64,000 nucleotides of DNA from assembly GCA_030549775.1 (NCBI GenBank), contig CM060180.1, positions 84,495,672 through 84,559,671 of the forward strand, in the 5' to 3' direction. Each line of letters starts with the position of its first letter. Within the stretch, counting starts at the first letter, position 1. Source of the stretch: Tamarix chinensis. Taxonomy: Eukaryota; Streptophyta; Magnoliopsida; Caryophyllales; Tamaricaceae. A program made the translations under genes and the position numbers. This document shows positions 60,500 through 64,000 of this stretch, in pieces. Under the pieces are notes generated by a model, which was not told where the DNA came from, searched no databases, and was given only the letters and a program-made list of their open reading frames with translations.

Positions 60500-61785
60500 C
60501 GTGTTCTTATATCTTATAATAATTGGAAGCAGGTTCCAAAGGATCAGAAGGAGCATATTTGGTGGGATGTCATGGTAAATATCTTATTTACCTAATCATT
60601 TTTATATATAAAATGTTATTAATTTTAATATATTAACATCGGTATATATCTATATGTCTTATTTTAGAAAGAGTCTTCGATGTTTTGAAGACTAGGAGGA
60701 AATGAATTCTTAGAATTCGTGGTGAGTTTCTAAGAAATTTAGGGCATATTTGGATAGTTGAAAAAAATTAAAAAAAGAGGGACAACTATCTATAGTAAAA
60801 CTCACCCAAACGATATGGTTTCTTTGATCAAAAAAGTTCAAACCAATTTATGACATATCATCTTTTAGAGTATTTTAAGGTATTTGTTAAATAAAAAAAA
60901 ATTGATTAAGAATATTTAATTGATATTTAAATAACCATATGCTTATATTTTGGCTTGTAATGTAGAGAAAAAGTGTCAAAAATAAAGAGATTGCCAAGTT
61001 GAATAAATACCAACATAATATGGCTCGCAAAGGCTATGAATGCCTTGAAGAGGAGTTGGTATGAGATTTTAATTTATCTATTTACATGTAAAAGTCTAAT
61101 GTTATAATGATATTCTTAATGTATGATTAATTTTTTTTATAGCTCATAACCTAGGACTTGGATCCATGTACCTCATATATCAATATTGGCACATTATGGA
61201 AGAATTCTAGAGCAACAAAATGATGGGTATCTTAATGAAGATTTAGAAGTTGTTGCTAAACAATTGTAAATTTGTAGATATCTGAATACTACTTAGTTTT
61301 CTTTTAGAAAACTAATATATTATGCTTATTCTTATAAGCTAAATTTAAATATATTATATATATTATAGGATGAACTTGAAACATCAAATTCTTTGGAGGG
61401 GGTGAACTAATATAACATTGTGTCTCAGGATATAGGAATTATAGAACACTCTAAAAGATACAAGGGTCTTGGATTAGCTGTTACGAGAAAGAGCATTTGT
61501 GGTCAACCTCATGGTTCTCATATCACTAATGAGCAATTAGCCATCCTCACTTAGAAGTTAAACATGGGATTTGAATGGATGGAAAGAATGGAGCAAGAGT
61601 TTTCATTTATTAAATCTAAAATTTATAAGCCGTCATATTTAGTTGACCATGATCAACTTCACATATCTAATGTAAATAGCGTTAGAGACAGTAGTGAAGC
61701 AGATAGATGTCTTTCTTCTCTTCCTGAGGTAAACATTACAAAGTATGAATTGTTATCAAATATATTTGGTGTCATAAATAATTAA
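60500..61785 (+). pseudogene. CACTA second gene, Transposase_24-like part, with introns
   Basis: NNWKQVPKDQKEHIWWDVM (60515-60571) fits the W-x-x-V-P-x-x-x-K-x-x-I-W signature of the plant Ptta/En/Spm accessory protein. VKNKEIAKLNKYQHNMARKG and YECLEEEL follow near 60975-61056. Plausible GT...AG introns separate exons: GT at about 60572 to TTTTAG at about 60666, GTATGA at 61057 to TTTTATAG at about 61141, and an acceptor TTATAG near 61370. A later exon carries KRYKGLGLAVTRKSICGQPH, and an open stretch 61564-61785 follows. Stops are present but splice sites are still visible. In En/Spm-type elements this product binds subterminal repeats. Confidence 0.65.
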
Positions 61786-61936
61786 GAATGTGTAATATTT
61801 TATTTCAAGGTTTGCACACATGTGAATAATTAGCGAATAACCTTTCAAATATTTTGGCGAAAGGAAGGGTACGCATCAATCATAGTACCCAAATGAAAAA
61901 ATTAAATGGGTATAACTTGGCCCTAATACAAAGCCA

Positions 61937-62110
61937 GTGAGTATCGACACTCCAATCATTGGTAGTATGCCTCTGCCTTGTTATAAAGAAGGAGATGGGG
62001 CAGCCATAGTGCTAGAAGCTCATGGAAGCTTCGTGCTTTGGCCTGAGGATCAAATATGTCTCACTACTAAAGAGATAGTGACATTTGAAATTATTATTAG
62101 ACCTTATTTA
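61937..62110 (+). pseudogene. CACTA second gene, DUF8039-like exon
   Basis: TPIIGSMPLPCYKEGDGAAI, then VLEAHGSFVLWPEDQICLT. The GS-F-V-x-W-P segment is typical of the domain between the Transposase_24 and peptidase parts of such CACTA proteins. The exon is short and followed by a TA run. Confidence 0.55.
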
Positions 62111-62136
62111 TTATTTACATTATTTATACCTCTTCC

Positions 62137-62156
62137 ATATATATATATATATATAT
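62137..62156. repeat. (TA)n run
   Basis: About ten TA units within the CACTA element. Confidence 0.95.
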
Positions 62157-62329
62157 GCTCGCTACATATTTTGTTTATTATTATTAATTAAGGAATCAAA
62201 AAAGAAGAATGCTCTTTGGGAGTAAAATGAGGTACTAGCAGAATGAGCAACACAAAATATGATGTTGCTAAACAAAAGAGAGCTAAATTTGAAAAATTAG
62301 TTTCACCATAAAATATTCCATTTTTATAG

Positions 62330-63520
62330 AAGTGCCAACTCCATCAATACTAGCTTTATTGTATTTCGATGCCCAAAATACCTCAGCGACAATTATATTT
62401 TCATTGATTGTCGTCTTGAGTATGTTGAGAGGAATGACGCTACTTATATGGTATCATAGGTTGAAATATGTGACATTTATATTTAAGAATGGATGTCAAC
62501 CATACTCATGCCATCTATGTAACGTAAGTATTATTTCATATTTCAAATTTTATCACATCTAGTGGCATTGGAATTTTTATAACCGCTTATATAAGTTATC
62601 AGTTATTAATAATTGTGCATTGTTATTGTCATCCATAGGTTGGTAGCTAGTTGTGTTGCGGTGGAGGAAATGTTGTACTATATTGTGTTTATCTACTCAT
62701 ACCACATTACTGATTGTACTATAATAAGAGAGGATATGCCCATATGCTATTTAGTGGATCTCATTTTGATTGAAGGATACAACAAGCTTTATCTTATTCC
62801 TCACTTGGCAAATGAAAATTGGGATTTGTATGCCATCTGACTTGATCTTATTAAATTTTATATGTTTGAGTCCCTTCAAACATATGATTTGACATTTAAT
62901 TTCGTTCGTCATTATGGGAAAGTATTTATGGACATGTTAGTATAGTTTTTACTTCTTACTTCATTAGCTTAATTATTCATCTATTCTACTTTAATTATTT
63001 TAGGTATATATACTTACAATATTGTATAAAAAAATCTATTTATTACGAAACTATAGATAGTGTATCATATAAGAGATGATAATGGTGTCCCTAACCCAAA
63101 TATTCTTGAATATAAGCCTATAATGGTCAGTAGGAAGACAGCAATTTTGTATTTTGTTTTAGTTTGAATTAACACGTAATAGTTAGAGAGCTAACATAAT
63201 TTATTTCATAGCCTCCACAACAATAGAATGGCGATGATTTTAGATATTATTTATGTAAATAAATGGATCTAATAGTCTAAGAAAGATAGGTTAACATAGA
63301 TTCAAGGCATGTATGTTTGTTTTTGCATGTTTTCCATTAATAAATCATGACATATATATTTTGTACTTGACTTATGTACTATCTTAATAATCAAAACTTG
63401 TAAACTTGTAGTTTTCACCAGTGGTTATGCATGAGGCCTAAAGTACAATGATGATCAAATTGATGAAGTTAGAGACCAATGGGCTAAGCACATGCACTCA
63501 TACATTCGATATTAGTGATC
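62330..63520 (+). pseudogene. CACTA second gene, C48 (Ulp1-like) peptidase relic
   Basis: The family cleaves SUMO-like conjugates and is found fused to some plant CACTA and MULE proteins. Readable pieces are YLIPHLANENWDLYAI (62790-62837), placed like the catalytic H-W segment but with N where H is expected, and YNDDQIDEVRDQWAKHM (63446-63497), close to the C-terminal E-I-D-E-V-R-x-x-W-A pattern of these peptidases. The Q...C-G segment with the catalytic cysteine was not found. Assignment is by order and these two motifs only. Confidence 0.45.
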
Positions 63521-63725
63521 TGCATTCTACATCCATGTTCAATTTTGTATTTCATTGATGACTTTTTTTCATCTTGGTTTTGATTTATGAACTTTTGAAT
63601 TTGAAGGGTAGAGCTACCAAGTTGTTGTATGCCTACTAATTTTGATTCCATGGACTGCCTAGTGTATTAACACATACCAATTAGAGATTGATTAAAAATA
63701 TGCAGTATCATTTTAGAGAAAGACA

Positions 63726-63744
63726 TGTATGTATGTATGTATGA
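63726..63744. repeat. (GTAT)n run
   Basis: Four to five copies of ATGT/GTAT after the last peptidase exon. Confidence 0.95.
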
Positions 63745-63839
63745 ATTGCTGTTGTTTTACATTGTATATTTGGTAAGTATTTGAACATATAATTGTGTAT
63801 GTGGGGTGAAACAAAACAACAAGGATATGAAAAAAAAAG

Positions 63840-63970
63840 TAGGCAAGTTTTAATAACTATTATCTCTTAAACTGTTATTATAGATGTTTTAATGACGGTT
63901 TTAAGTAAGAATTGTTATTAAAACCACTTTTAATAATAGTTATACTTAAAAACCATTACAAAAAGTAGGC
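63840..63970. repeat. CACTA 3' subterminal repeats
   Basis: Motifs such as GTTTTAATAACTATTATCTC, TTTTAATGACGGTTTTAAG, GAATTGTTATTAAAACC and ACTTTTAATAATAGTTATAC in both orientations match the array near 48380-49990. They mark the approach to the right terminus, which is not in the window. Confidence 0.72.
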
Positions 63971-64000
63971 ATTTAATCTCAATTTAGGTTTAATAAATAA

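Larger units (their letters stand above)
48268..64000 (+). mobile_element. CACTA (En/Spm) DNA transposon, right end beyond window
   Basis: The left limit is placed at TACTACTATGGAAAAGG (48268), a CACTA-type terminus with T for the first C. Subterminal motifs of the type AATAATGGTTCTT / AACCGTTATTAAAA crowd 48370-48490 and 49900-49990 and reappear at 63840-63960. In between lie a TNP2-type transposase relic and a second intron-containing gene, in the gene order of plant CACTA elements. Three later insertions enlarge it: a 1.4-kb repeat at 48494, a solo LTR at 50175, and a MITE inside that LTR. Without insertions it exceeds 9.5 kb. Stops throughout show it is not autonomous. Confidence 0.78.

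Noticed and set aside
60725..60860. Possible second MITE within the CACTA element
   Set aside because: The GGGCATATTTGGATAG start is suggestive, but I could not find a matching inverted end or target duplication.

Overview
This window is plant nuclear DNA, almost certainly from a flowering plant with a large, repeat-rich genome. It is AT-rich and holds relics of plant-typical transposon lineages: Ty1/copia of Tork type, Ty3/gypsy of Athila, Tat/Retand and Tekay/Del chromovirus type, a CACTA (En/Spm) DNA transposon, and Tourist- and Stowaway-like MITEs. I find no convincing host gene, rRNA or tRNA. The species cannot be told from the sequence.

Layout. 1-3137 is the 3' part of a long gypsy-type LTR (+), butted against a CT-rich LTR-like fragment in the other orientation (3138 to about 4680). 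About 4.7-11.08 kb is a decayed Athila-like element on the minus strand, with integrase, RNase H, RT, protease and gag readable in order. Its gag is cut at 11083 and resumes at 26110. Inside the cut lies a gag-only LTR retrotransposon (11084-26109) with LTRs of about 3.6 kb, an iMet-type primer site and no pol. Its left LTR is itself split by a 5.3-kb Tork-type copia element (14279-19548) flanked by the perfect 5-bp duplication TGCTA. This is a three-layer nest with readable joints.

26.3-28.8 kb is non-coding repeat-like DNA. 28.85-29.96 kb is a copia RT/RNase H relic. 30.4-36 kb is a Tekay/Del chromovirus relic (RT to chromodomain, 3' LTR) whose right edge runs into a nearly perfect 256-bp inverted repeat. 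38.5-40.02 kb is a Tat/Retand-like protease-RT-RNase H relic cut off by a minus-strand LTR (40025-44959). 45-48.2 kb is AT-rich, with one MITE-like palindrome and one more complex, possibly low-copy patch (45.88-46.5 kb).

From about 48268 to the right edge lies a large CACTA element on the plus strand. It has 5' subterminal repeats, an unclassified 1.4-kb insertion, a 4.6-kb solo LTR with perfect CCAAC duplication (itself carrying a minisatellite and a Tourist-like MITE), a decayed TNP2-type transposase (57.2-60.0 kb), a second intron-containing gene with Transposase_24-, DUF8039- and C48-peptidase-like parts (60.5-63.5 kb), and 3' subterminal repeats at 63.84-63.97 kb. Its 3' terminus is outside the window.

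Nothing here reads as a working system: every coding region carries stops or frameshifts. The most interesting items are the gag-only element with an unrecognised extra ORF, a repeat array and a terminal stem that recur in diverged LTRs, the long hairpin, and the copia 3' LTR deletion that removes its own TATA region. Family assignments rest on reading translations against remembered family patterns; no search or alignment program was run.
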